Source: an uncultured Oscillospiraceae bacterium
GTDB lineage: Bacteria > Bacillota > Clostridia > Oscillospirales > Oscillospiraceae
Assembly: GCA_910588105.1 (NCBI GenBank)
Contig: CAJUQD010000004.1
Span: 1 to 64,000 of the forward strand
Length of the DNA stretch: 64,000 nucleotides
Reading direction: 5' to 3'
Under the pieces are notes generated by a model. That model did no database searches and had not been told where the DNA came from. It saw only the letters and a list, made by a program, of their open reading frames with translations. The position numbers were made by a program, and so were the translations under genes. Of this stretch, positions 50,311 to 58,005 are shown one piece after another. The number at the start of each line of letters is the position of its first letter. The first letter of the stretch is position 1.

Positions 50311-50345
50311 AGTTCCATTTTAGCTAAGGGGAACTGAGAAATCAA
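50311..50345 (-). promoter_or_regulatory. purine-operon promoter with overlapping palindrome
   Basis: On the minus strand TTGATT and TAAAAT are separated by 17 bp (50317-50345). CAGTTCC and GGAACTG form an inverted repeat that straddles the second box, a likely repressor site. The leader to purE is about 170 bases. Confidence 0.6.
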
Positions 50346-50414
50346 GGCTTTTCCCCATTTTCGTAGGCTTATACAATCCTTTGGGGCGGGGGAGGGCCGT
50401 CCAAGGCGAAACGC

Positions 50415-51494
50415 TCAAAACAACCCCGTCGCCTCCAGAATGCCGGACACTTGGGCCGCGCGGCCAGCCCAGGAGGACTGCCGGGCCAGCTCCCGCCGCC
50501 GCCGGGGGAAGGAAGGATCCTCCCCAAAGGCGCTCTTGCACCGGCGCAGGAAACCGGGGCCGTCGTAGGCGGCGGCCGCCAGCTCCGGGATGGTCTCCTG
50601 GACGCTGGGATCCACCACGGTGACGACGGGCCTGCCCGTGGCCAGGTATTCGTATACCCGGCTGGGAACCACATCGCCCACCGGACGGTCCCGGCGGGCC
50701 AGGTCGAACAGCAAATCGCAGCAGTATAGATAGTCCGGCACATCCAGTGGGTTTACCGGCCCGGTGAGCACGATGTTTTCCTGCCCCCGCAGCTGGTCCG
50801 CCCCCGGCCTGGTCACCGGGCCCATGAGTACAAAGGTCCACTCTGGCCGGTGGCGGGCGGCGTAGAGCAAGGGATCCAGATCCACCTGGCCGTCTACCCG
50901 GCCCAATCTTCCCAGCACACGCGTGCCTGGGAGGTTGGCCAGGGCAGGGGGGACGGTGTGCTCCTTCTGCTGGAACAGCACAGGATTCACCCCGTTGGGC
51001 AGCAGGGCGATGTTGTCATTGCAGGGGGACAGCCGTTTGATGAGGCCGAAGGAGGCGGCAAACACCACCTCGGCGTGACGGGTGAGGTCGCTCTCCCAGT
51101 CCAGAAATTCGTCGCCCCAATAGCGGTTACAGTCGTATACCACCCCCCGGTAGGCCAGCTCGTCCAGAAATTGGGCGTGGAGGGGGGAGGAACACCACAG
51201 CACAGGCTCCCGGAATCGGTGCTTTTCCATCACCTGCTGGATGAAGCCCACCGCCCGGTCCAGCCGCCGGCGCTGGAGCACCGACGTGTCCTGGGGGTAG
51301 GGGAGGGGGGCGGGCAGGGTATAGACGGTGATATGGGCGCGCACCCGCCGGCCCTGCCCGGGCATGGGTCCGCCCCGGCGGGGGGCGGGTTCGAAAAAGA
51401 GGATCTGTGCGCCGGTGAGCCGGGCCAGCAGCTGTTGGGTGCGGTCGGGCCGGGCCCGCCAGGGGGCGTGGGCCAGGCAGAGCAGCTGCTTCAT
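50415..51494 (-). CDS. glycosyltransferase, GT4-like
   Basis: 359 residues of two-domain form. The C-terminal half has GTRVLGRLGRVDGQVDLDPL, WTFVLMGPV, VLTGPVNPLDVPDYLYCCDL and the donor-binding PSRVYEYLATGRPVVTV. The N-terminal half has WCSSPLHAQFL and YDCNRYWGDEF. It resembles enzymes that build surface polysaccharides (teichuronic-acid TuaH-like). It overlaps csaB by 4 bases, so both probably act on one wall polymer. Confidence 0.88.
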   Translation of the reverse strand: MKQLLCLAHAPWRARPDRTQQLLARLTGAQILFFEPAPRRGGPMPGQGRRVRAHITVYTLPAPLPYPQDTSVLQRRRLDRAVGFIQQVMEKHRFREPVLWCSSPLHAQFLDELAYRGVVYDCNRYWGDEFLDWESDLTRHAEVVFAASFGLIKRLSPCNDNIALLPNGVNPVLFQQKEHTVPPALANLPGTRVLGRLGRVDGQVDLDPLLYAARHRPEWTFVLMGPVTRPGADQLRGQENIVLTGPVNPLDVPDYLYCCDLLFDLARRDRPVGDVVPSRVYEYLATGRPVVTVVDPSVQETIPELAAAAYDGPGFLRRCKSAFGEDPSFPRRRRELARQSSWAGRAAQVSGILEATGLF

Positions 51495-52639
51495 GGGGCC
51501 ACCCCCGGGCCGTCCCCGTCCGCCAGCAGGCGGCGCAGGACGTCGGAATTGTTTTGCTCCAGGCGGCGCAGGCGCTCCACGGCGGCGTGGAGCTCATCCC
51601 GGTGGTTGCAGAGGGCCAGCGCCCGATCCAGCATGTCCCGCAGGCTGTCGCTGGTGAGCCGGTCCAGATCCTGGTAAAGCTCCTGGCCCATATAGGATAA
51701 AAAGCCGCTGACCTTGGGGTCGTAGGTGATGCCCACCAGGGGGACGCCCCGCCCGGCGGCGAAAATCAGGCCGTGAAGCCGCATGGAGATCACCGCCTGC
51801 ATCCGGGAGGTGAGCCCCAGCATCAGCTCGGAGCTGAGGGGCTGGCGCAGAATACAGGGCCGTGGGCCGTCCAGGTGGGCGCACACCAGGTCGGCGGCGT
51901 CGCCATCGGAAATGTGGTTGATGGACAGGAATACCGGGGTGAGGCCGTACTTGTCCCGGGCATAGCGCACCGCCCCGGCAATGACGGGCGCCTTGTCCTC
52001 AAAACCTTTCCAGGTGCGCAGGCACACGCCCAAATAGGCTCCGCCGGACTCCAGCCCCAGCTTGGCCATCAGCGCGTCCGTCTCCTCCTCCGGCGCAGGC
52101 TGGAGGGAGAGCACCGGGTCGGCGGCCAGGACGGTCTCTGGCTTGTCCACCCCGAAGCGCTTGAGCTCGGCCAGGCTGGCGTCCTCCCGGAGAGTGATGG
52201 CGTCCACGCAGGTATTGAGCACCCGGCGGACCAGCGCCACATCCCCCGGACGGGTCACCGGCCCGATGCCGCAGCCGTACATGAGCACCTTGCACCCCCT
52301 GGCCCTGGCGGCGCGCAGGGTGAAGAGATAGTACAGCAGGCTGCGCCGGGAGGTGGCGTCCTGGATCAGGCTGCCGCCCCCGTTGATATAGAGCCGAACC
52401 CGGCCCATGACACGCAGTATGCCGGGGATGTCGAACATGTGCAGGGCGGCCACGCCGTGGCGGGCGGTGGTCTCGGCGGGGTTCCGGGACAGGACGGTGA
52501 GCGTCTCCCCGCCCGCAGCGGCGCGGGCCTCCCGGAGGATGGCCTTCAGGATGGCCTCGTCGCCGGTGTTGCCCAGCCCGTAGGAGCCGCAGATCAAAAT
52601 CCCCGAGCGCTTATTAGATTGTAAACCGCGTTGGCCCAT
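51491..52639 (-). CDS. csaB: polysaccharide pyruvyl transferase CsaB
   Basis: ATG 52639 has AGAGGAG 9 bases upstream; the frame is open further but shows no homology. The 382-residue enzyme has ILICGSYGLGNTGDEAILKA, YINGGGSLIQDATSRRSLLY, MYGCGIGPV, SMRLHGLIFAAGRGVP and ITYDPKVSGFL. CsaB puts pyruvate on a secondary wall polymer so that SLH-domain proteins can bind. No SLH protein is in this window. Confidence 0.95.
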   Translation of the reverse strand: MGQRGLQSNKRSGILICGSYGLGNTGDEAILKAILREARAAAGGETLTVLSRNPAETTARHGVAALHMFDIPGILRVMGRVRLYINGGGSLIQDATSRRSLLYYLFTLRAARARGCKVLMYGCGIGPVTRPGDVALVRRVLNTCVDAITLREDASLAELKRFGVDKPETVLAADPVLSLQPAPEEETDALMAKLGLESGGAYLGVCLRTWKGFEDKAPVIAGAVRYARDKYGLTPVFLSINHISDGDAADLVCAHLDGPRPCILRQPLSSELMLGLTSRMQAVISMRLHGLIFAAGRGVPLVGITYDPKVSGFLSYMGQELYQDLDRLTSDSLRDMLDRALALCNHRDELHAAVERLRRLEQNNSDVLRRLLADGDGPGVAP

Positions 52640-52671
52640 ATCGCTGTCGCTCCTCTGATCCGCGCCGCCCG

Positions 52672-53727
52672 TCACAGCCCCAGTACGGCGTCGGCGCGCC
52701 GGGTGATTTCGGCGTTGTAATCTGACAGGTCGTCGTAAACCTTTTCCGCGGGCTTTTGGGCGGCCAGCAGGGCCTGTACCATGTCGCCGCAGCCGGTGAC
52801 GCCGGGGTTGTAGGGCTCCAGGTTTTTGGAGATATACAGGGGCAGGCCCAGGGCCTTTGCCTCCCAGATGACCATGCCCTGGCCCTCGTAGCGGGAGGTG
52901 AGGACAAAACCGTCCATCTTGTCCATATAGCAGAAGGGGTTGGTCTGGTTGCCCAGCAGGGTGACAAACCCCTCCAGCCCCAGCTCCCTGATCTGCCCCT
53001 CCAGCGCCGCCCGGCCGGGGCCGTCGCCGATGAGGTAGAAATGGAAGTCGGTGCGGGACTGCTTTACCTGGGCCAGATAGCCCATCAGCAGGTCGTAGCC
53101 CTTCTGATGGCAGATGCGGCCTACCGAACACAGGTTGAGCTTGGCGGGATCCACGGAAAAATCCACGTCCAGCTTGGCTTTGCGGAAGATTTCATCGGTG
53201 TCGATGTGGTTGGGGATGGCGGTGATGGGTTTGTCCTGAATGCCGGACACCCGGCGGAAGCCGTCGATGATGCCGGGGGATACGGCCACAAATTCATCAT
53301 AGTGGCGCAGCTTCCCCTTAAAGAAGTGCCAGAGTATGCGGTATTTCGGCTCGTTTTTCCGCTTGACCTCCACGTCGTTGTGAATCCACATCACCCGTTT
53401 TTTGGCGTTGGCGTTGATGACGCCCGCCGCGCACTCGTTCTGGTAGCTGTTGAAATCCACCGCCACGTCGTACCGCCTGCCGCCGGTAACGTCGCCCAGC
53501 AGCACCCGGGTCAGGCCAAAGTACAGAACCCGGAAGAAGCCGGGCGGGGGTGTGAGGTATTTGATGTGCAGGTTCTCATGGGCGGGCAGGTCGAAAAAAC
53601 ACTGGTCGTCAAATAGATAGACGTCGACGCAGCAGCGGCTGAAGTCGATGTCGTTGAGGATATTCACCAGGGATTTCTGGACGCCGCCCACCCGGAGGTC
53701 TGTTTGGAAGAACGCGATCTGTTTCAT
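52672..53727 (-). CDS. glycosyltransferase family 4
   Basis: 351 residues: QTDLRVGGVQKSLVNILN at the N terminus, then NLCSVGRICHQKGYDLLMGY, FHFYLIGDGPGRAALEGQIR, LLGNQTNPFCYMDKMDGFVL and TSRYEGQGMVIWEAKALGLP (ExxxxxxxE motif of GT4). It heads the three-gene minus-strand unit with csaB. The acceptor is unknown, but a wall polymer is likely from context. Confidence 0.92.
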   Translation of the reverse strand: MKQIAFFQTDLRVGGVQKSLVNILNDIDFSRCCVDVYLFDDQCFFDLPAHENLHIKYLTPPPGFFRVLYFGLTRVLLGDVTGGRRYDVAVDFNSYQNECAAGVINANAKKRVMWIHNDVEVKRKNEPKYRILWHFFKGKLRHYDEFVAVSPGIIDGFRRVSGIQDKPITAIPNHIDTDEIFRKAKLDVDFSVDPAKLNLCSVGRICHQKGYDLLMGYLAQVKQSRTDFHFYLIGDGPGRAALEGQIRELGLEGFVTLLGNQTNPFCYMDKMDGFVLTSRYEGQGMVIWEAKALGLPLYISKNLEPYNPGVTGCGDMVQALLAAQKPAEKVYDDLSDYNAEITRRADAVLGL

Positions 53728-53903
53728 GAATGGCCCGCCTTTCGCAATGACTGGATGGTTGGGGGATTAATTTTACATTATAATATAGCCCGACACTTTT
53801 TGCAAGCAGCCGCTTGCCAAGGGCGGCCAAATCAGATACAATAGAGGGCATCTACCAGTATACATATTTTTTCCCGCAGGTCAAGGGAGAAGGGGGAATT
53901 GCC

Positions 53904-54473
53904 GTGCCGGAAGTCATTCAGCAGCTGGACGAACAGATTCTGGTCTGGATCGCCCAGAACATACGCTGCGCCGTACTGGATCCGTTTATGAAGCTGTACA
54001 CACAATTGGGCAACACGGGGATGTTGTTCATCGCCCTGGGGGTGCTGCTGCTGCTGTTCAAGCCCACCCGGAGGGCGGGAGTGTCGGCGCTGTGCGCCAT
54101 GCTCATCGGACTTATTGTGGTGAACTTCACCATCAAGCCCATTATGGCCCGGCCAAGGCCGTGGCTGGTCATCGAAAACTTTGTTAACCTGGTGCCGGAG
54201 CACGACCCCAATTCCTTCCCCTCGGGGCACACCAACGCCGCCTTTGCCTTTGCTCTGGCGGTGTGCATGTCCGCGCCGAAAAAGTGGATGAAGGTATCGG
54301 CGGTCTGCGCAGCCGTGGTGATGGGCCTGTCCCGGCTGTACGTGGGGGTTCACTTCCCCAGCGATGTGCTGGCGGGGGCGGCCATCGGTTCGCTGTGCGG
54401 CCTGTTGGGCGCGTGGGTGGCCGGCAAGGCGTGGGAGCGGCTCAGCCGCCGCACCCCGCAAGCTCCAGGATAA
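53904..54473 (+). CDS. PAP2-family membrane phosphatase
   Basis: The GTG at 53904 follows GAAGGGGGAA; the frame opens at 53814, but that part has no sense. 189 residues with several helices and the three phosphatase motifs KPIMARPRP, PSGHTNAA and SRLYVGVHFPSDV. The role may be recycling undecaprenyl pyrophosphate (BcrC-like), which fits the wall-polymer neighbours. It is divergent from the glycosyltransferases and its end overlaps tcdA on the other strand by 32 bases. Confidence 0.92.
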   Translation: MPEVIQQLDEQILVWIAQNIRCAVLDPFMKLYTQLGNTGMLFIALGVLLLLFKPTRRAGVSALCAMLIGLIVVNFTIKPIMARPRPWLVIENFVNLVPEHDPNSFPSGHTNAAFAFALAVCMSAPKKWMKVSAVCAAVVMGLSRLYVGVHFPSDVLAGAAIGSLCGLLGAWVAGKAWERLSRRTPQAPG

Positions 54474-55161
54474 CCGCCTGGGCCAGCAGCAGCCCCGCCG
54501 CGGCGGGCACCCACATGGCGCTGGCGGGGATGGACCGCCGCCCCGGCGGGGGGGTCTCGTCCCCCTCCCCGGCGCTGCGGGGCTGCTCGGGGGAAAACAC
54601 CACCTTGTGGTGGGGGATGCCGCGGCGGCGCAGCTCCTTGCGCACCACCCGGGCCAGGGGGCAGCCCTCGGTCTGGGCGATGTCGGCGATGCGCAGCAGC
54701 TGGGCGTCCCGCTTGTTGCCTGTGCCCAGGGCGGAGATGATGGGGATGCCCCGGGCACGGGCGGTCTCAATCAGGTCCAGCTTGCAGCTCACCAGGTCGA
54801 TGGCGTCCACAATGTAGTCGTAGCCTGTCCGGAAAAATTCCTCCCGGGTGTCCGCCTCATACCGCAGGGGCAGGGGGTGGAGGACACAGCCGGGGGCGAT
54901 GCCGGCAAGGCGCTGGGCGCAGGCCCGGGCCTTTTCCATGCCCACGGTGGCCCACACTGCGGCGGCCTGCCGGTTGAGGTTGCTCACCGAAACCGTGTCC
55001 TGGTCGGCCAGGGTGAGCTCCCCCACGCCGGAGCGGCACAGGGCCTCGGCGCACCAGCTCCCCACGCCGCCCAGGCCCAGCACGGCCACATGGCTTTTGC
55101 CCAGCCGCTCCATGGCGGGGGCGCCCAGCAGCATCCGGGTGCGGATGAATTGCTCGTCCAT
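54442..55161 (-). CDS. tcdA: tRNA threonylcarbamoyladenosine dehydratase (TcdA)
   Basis: The start MDEQFIRTRMLLG at 55161 has GGAGGT 9 bases upstream. 239 residues of the ThiF/E1 family: VLGLGGVGSWCAEALCRSGV (nucleotide loop), DQDTVSVSNLNRQ, DAIDLVSCKLDLI and a later ARVVRKELRRRGI. It cyclises t6A37 in tRNA to ct6A with ATP. The 3' end overlaps the convergent PAP2 gene. Confidence 0.93.
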   Translation of the reverse strand: MDEQFIRTRMLLGAPAMERLGKSHVAVLGLGGVGSWCAEALCRSGVGELTLADQDTVSVSNLNRQAAAVWATVGMEKARACAQRLAGIAPGCVLHPLPLRYEADTREEFFRTGYDYIVDAIDLVSCKLDLIETARARGIPIISALGTGNKRDAQLLRIADIAQTEGCPLARVVRKELRRRGIPHHKVVFSPEQPRSAGEGDETPPPGRRSIPASAMWVPAAAGLLLAQAVILELAGCGG

Positions 55162-55183
55162 ATTTGGAATACCTCCCATAAAA

Positions 55184-55212
55184 CAAGGGCCAGACAAACC
55201 GTCTGGCCCTTG
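55184..55212 (-). terminator. terminator of the foldase gene
   Basis: A perfect 12-bp stem (55184-55195 with 55201-55212) and 5-nt loop; on the minus strand TTTTATG follows. It lies between the foldase gene and tcdA. Confidence 0.8.
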
Positions 55213-55223
55213 CGCGTTTGTGG

Positions 55224-56780
55224 TTACTTGCCCAGATAGCGGGCGCCGCCGGCCTCCGCGGCGGGGTAGCCCTCGGCCAGGCCGTCCACCCACTCGGTGA
55301 GCGCGGTCTTGGCCAGGGCGGAACGGGCGGAGCCCATCCAGACCGGCTCGTTCTCGCCCACGTAGTATACCAGGTGATAACCGTAGTAGTCATCGCTGGC
55401 GAGGGCACCGTCAGCGGCAATATGCTGGACCAGGTCCACATCGCCGCCCTTACGGGCGCTGTCGAACAGCCACTGGTCAAACTCGGGGACAAAGCGGCCT
55501 TGGGAAATGCGCTGGTACAGGCCGCCGTTGGTGTTGGAGCCGCCGTCCTCGGAGTTCTCGTCGGCCAGCTTGGCGAAGGCGTCCTCGCTCTTGTCGCTGG
55601 AGTCCCAGGCGGCCTGGATTTCATCCATCTTAGCCTTGGCGGCGGCCCAGGCCTCGTCGGTGGGGGCCTCCAGGGTGTTCTCCTCGCCGGTGGCGCTCTC
55701 GGCCCGGACCAGAATGTGGCGGGTGTCCCGGGTGGGCTCGTCGGCCAGGTAGCGGCCATGGAAGGAGATGACGTAATAGCCGTTTTCAGTGTCCACCAGC
55801 TCGCACACGTCCTCGTCCAGCTGGAGCAGCTGATCGCGGAAGGTGGCGTTGACGTTGCCGGTGCCCACGGTCTTGGCGTGGTCGGCGGCGGTGGCCAGCT
55901 CGTACTTGTCGATCTGGGACTGGAAGGAGTTGCCGCCCTTCACGGCTTCCAGGGCGGCCTCGGCCTTATCCTTGGCGCCGTCCTTGGCCTCCTGCTTGAG
56001 CTTATTCAGCTCTTCGTCAGGCAGCGCGTTGCCGTCGGCGTCCTTGTCGTTGACGGCGGGGATGGCAAAGTAGAGGTAGGAGTGCTCAATGGTGTCCAGC
56101 ACGTCGGCGTTTTCCTCGTAGTAGGCGTCCAGGTCGGACTGCTGGTATCCGTCGTAGAGGGCGTTGCCCTTTTCGGTGTTGGCCAGGTCGGCCATCAGGG
56201 ATCGGGCGGTCATTTTCTCAAACACGGCAGGGGTCATATAGGGCCCGTAGATAGCCCGGAGATAGGCGTTGTAGCTGTAGCCGCCGGAGGACGCCTGGGA
56301 TTTGAAGGAGTTGATGGTGGCCTCCAGGCTGTCCTTGATCTCGTCCTCGGTGTGGCCGTCCTTCACGGCCTGGTCGGCCAGGGCCAGGTTGCGCTGGGCG
56401 GACTTCAGGGCGGTCTCCATGAAGTAATCCCGGTAGGTCTTGTTTTCCGCCTCGTTGTAGAACTGGTCGTCGTCGCCCTTGGTGGTGTCAAAGCCGATAT
56501 AGGCGCCCATACTGGCGTAGTAATAGCGGGCGTCGTAATAATAAAAGCTCAGCTCCGCCGTGGTCAGCTCCTCATTTCCCAAGGTGAGAGCGGCGGCCCG
56601 GGCCTGGAAGAAACCGGAATTCCAGACCAGAAGCGCGACAACCAGAACGGCGACGATGCCGCCGGCCACGGAATAGGTGACGGTTTTGCGCTTCCGGGCC
56701 GCCTGCTCCTGCTGGAATTTGGCGGACCGCTCGGAGGGGCCGGTGTTCTGACGCTGCTTTTTCTCTCTGGATGCGCTCAT
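55224..56780 (-). CDS. peptidylprolyl isomerase of the PrsA/SurA type
   Basis: 518 residues: a basic cytoplasmic start, one helix (residues about 35-53: YSVAGGIVAVLVVALLVWNS) and no lipobox, so membrane-anchored. A SurA-like N domain rich in Tyr/Asp/Lys follows, then a parvulin-type PpiC domain (DEPTRDTRHILVRAE ... GGSNTNGGLYQRISQGRFVP, FDQWLFDSARKGGDVDLV). It folds exported proteins at the outer face of the membrane. Its own terminator follows. Confidence 0.92.
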   Translation of the reverse strand: MSASREKKQRQNTGPSERSAKFQQEQAARKRKTVTYSVAGGIVAVLVVALLVWNSGFFQARAAALTLGNEELTTAELSFYYYDARYYYASMGAYIGFDTTKGDDDQFYNEAENKTYRDYFMETALKSAQRNLALADQAVKDGHTEDEIKDSLEATINSFKSQASSGGYSYNAYLRAIYGPYMTPAVFEKMTARSLMADLANTEKGNALYDGYQQSDLDAYYEENADVLDTIEHSYLYFAIPAVNDKDADGNALPDEELNKLKQEAKDGAKDKAEAALEAVKGGNSFQSQIDKYELATAADHAKTVGTGNVNATFRDQLLQLDEDVCELVDTENGYYVISFHGRYLADEPTRDTRHILVRAESATGEENTLEAPTDEAWAAAKAKMDEIQAAWDSSDKSEDAFAKLADENSEDGGSNTNGGLYQRISQGRFVPEFDQWLFDSARKGGDVDLVQHIAADGALASDDYYGYHLVYYVGENEPVWMGSARSALAKTALTEWVDGLAEGYPAAEAGGARYLGK

Positions 56781-56952
56781 GGTATATCAATCCTCTCAGT
56801 ATTCGTGTAATGGCGGCGGGCGGGGACCCGCCGGCGCAAGGGTATGTTTCCCCAAAAATATAGAACCCTGCGGACGCTGCCCATCATTATAGCATGGGGA
56901 AACTGCCGTTGCAAGGCCAAATTCGCCCCGCAGATGAAAATTCACAAAAAGA

Positions 56953-57312
56953 GGCGGGAGGGCCGCAGCCCTCCCGCCCGGTTGCTTATAGAACCCCCGC
57001 CGTGGCCGTGCCGCCCCATTAAAAACCTGCACAAGAATGCAGGTGGGTCGCCTCCGCTTGGTTTTACCGCTCCCAACGTCCAGGATCCTCCAAAGAGGGC
57101 CGGGAGGTCTGCGAACCACCGCGCGAGTGGGGCGTCCCGTTTCAGAAATGTGGGTTTTAACAGGGCAGGTCACGTAGTTAGAACCCGGCAGGGGTGTTCT
57201 ATTTTTCGGTTTTCACCGAAGGGATGCCTCCGGCGGGTTCCTTTCTCTCGCGCGAGAGAAAGGAACCAAAGAGCGCGCATAGGGGCTGCGGCCCCTATGT
57301 ACCCCAATGGGG
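56953..57312. repeat. array of palindromes in a 685-base gene-free gap
   Basis: The gap 56781-57465 carries at least six hairpins: 56953-56978 (11-bp stem, T run on minus, so also a terminator for that strand), 57026-57043, 57205-57220, a perfect 32-bp palindrome at 57236-57267, 57278-57299 and CCCC/GGGG at 57303-57312. Long open frames through it show no protein-like pattern. This looks like a dispersed intergenic element or the structured 3' region of the DUF1292 gene. Confidence 0.75.
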
Positions 57313-57465
57313 AGCCCTATACGAAACGCGGACAGACGCCCTTTCCGGCGCGTGGGGCTTTTGACGCAGATGCCCCCATTTGTGCTGCCGCCGGTGTCTA
57401 GGCACTGTAAAACAAAAGGAACCCACGGGCTGCGCCTTAGTAATGCGCCGCCTGTGCGGGGCTGC

Positions 57466-57747
57466 TTACCCGTCCTCTTCTTCCTCGAACAGCTCCTCCA
57501 TAAAGTGCTGGTACACCGCGTCCAGCTCCTGCTCGTCGTCGATGTCGGCCAGCAGCTGCTCGCCGTCCTGTTCGATGACCTTGAGCAGGATCAGGCCGAA
57601 ATCCTCATCGTCCTCGTCCATGTCCGCCGGGACAAAGGCCATATACTCCTGGCCGTTATATTCAAGGGTGCCCAGATGCTCCAGTTCAAATTCATTGCCC
57701 TCGTCGTCGGTGACCGACACAAAATCGGGGCCGAACTCTTCGCTCAT
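57466..57747 (-). CDS. DUF1292 family protein
   Basis: 93 acidic residues: FVSVTDDEGNEFELEHLGTL, YNGQEYMAFVPADMDEDDED and LILLKVIEQDGEQLLADIDD. This is the DUF1292 (YrzB-like) pattern, common next to Holliday-junction resolvase genes in Firmicutes; that context is absent here. Ends in an EEEEDG tail. RBS GGAGG. Function unknown. Confidence 0.9.
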   Translation of the reverse strand: MSEEFGPDFVSVTDDEGNEFELEHLGTLEYNGQEYMAFVPADMDEDDEDFGLILLKVIEQDGEQLLADIDDEQELDAVYQHFMEELFEEEEDG

Positions 57748-57887
57748 GGCAGTGCGCCTCCTTCCGGCGGCCCTTTGCCGCCTCTGCCCCTATTGTAATG
57801 GCTGGGCGGGAAAAAAGCAAGAGGAAACATAAAATTTCTACGAAAGCCTCCGCCCGGGCAGCTCGAAAGCTGTCGTTTTGCCCAGGG

Positions 57888-57916
57888 TGGACAAATTGCG
57901 CCCGGCGTGGTATAAT
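57888..57916 (+). promoter_or_regulatory. promoter of the PBP gene
   Basis: TGGACA and TATAAT are separated by exactly 17 bp; the leader to ATG 58006 is about 83 bases. Confidence 0.65.
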
Positions 57917-58005
57917 ACACCAAATACGGGGCGAAACGCCCCGGGAGAGAGGGACCCGCGCCGTTCCGCGCAGGGGCGGCCTGAATACATCGGAGGGATC
58001 TCAAT

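Noticed and set aside
50142..50345. PRPP or guanine riboswitch before purE
   Set aside because: I looked for the conserved cores and did not recognise them; only an attenuator-like hairpin is supported.
56844..57401. 185-codon plus-strand ORF through the palindrome array
   Set aside because: The frame is made of hairpin repeats, is rich in Pro/Arg and shows no protein pattern.
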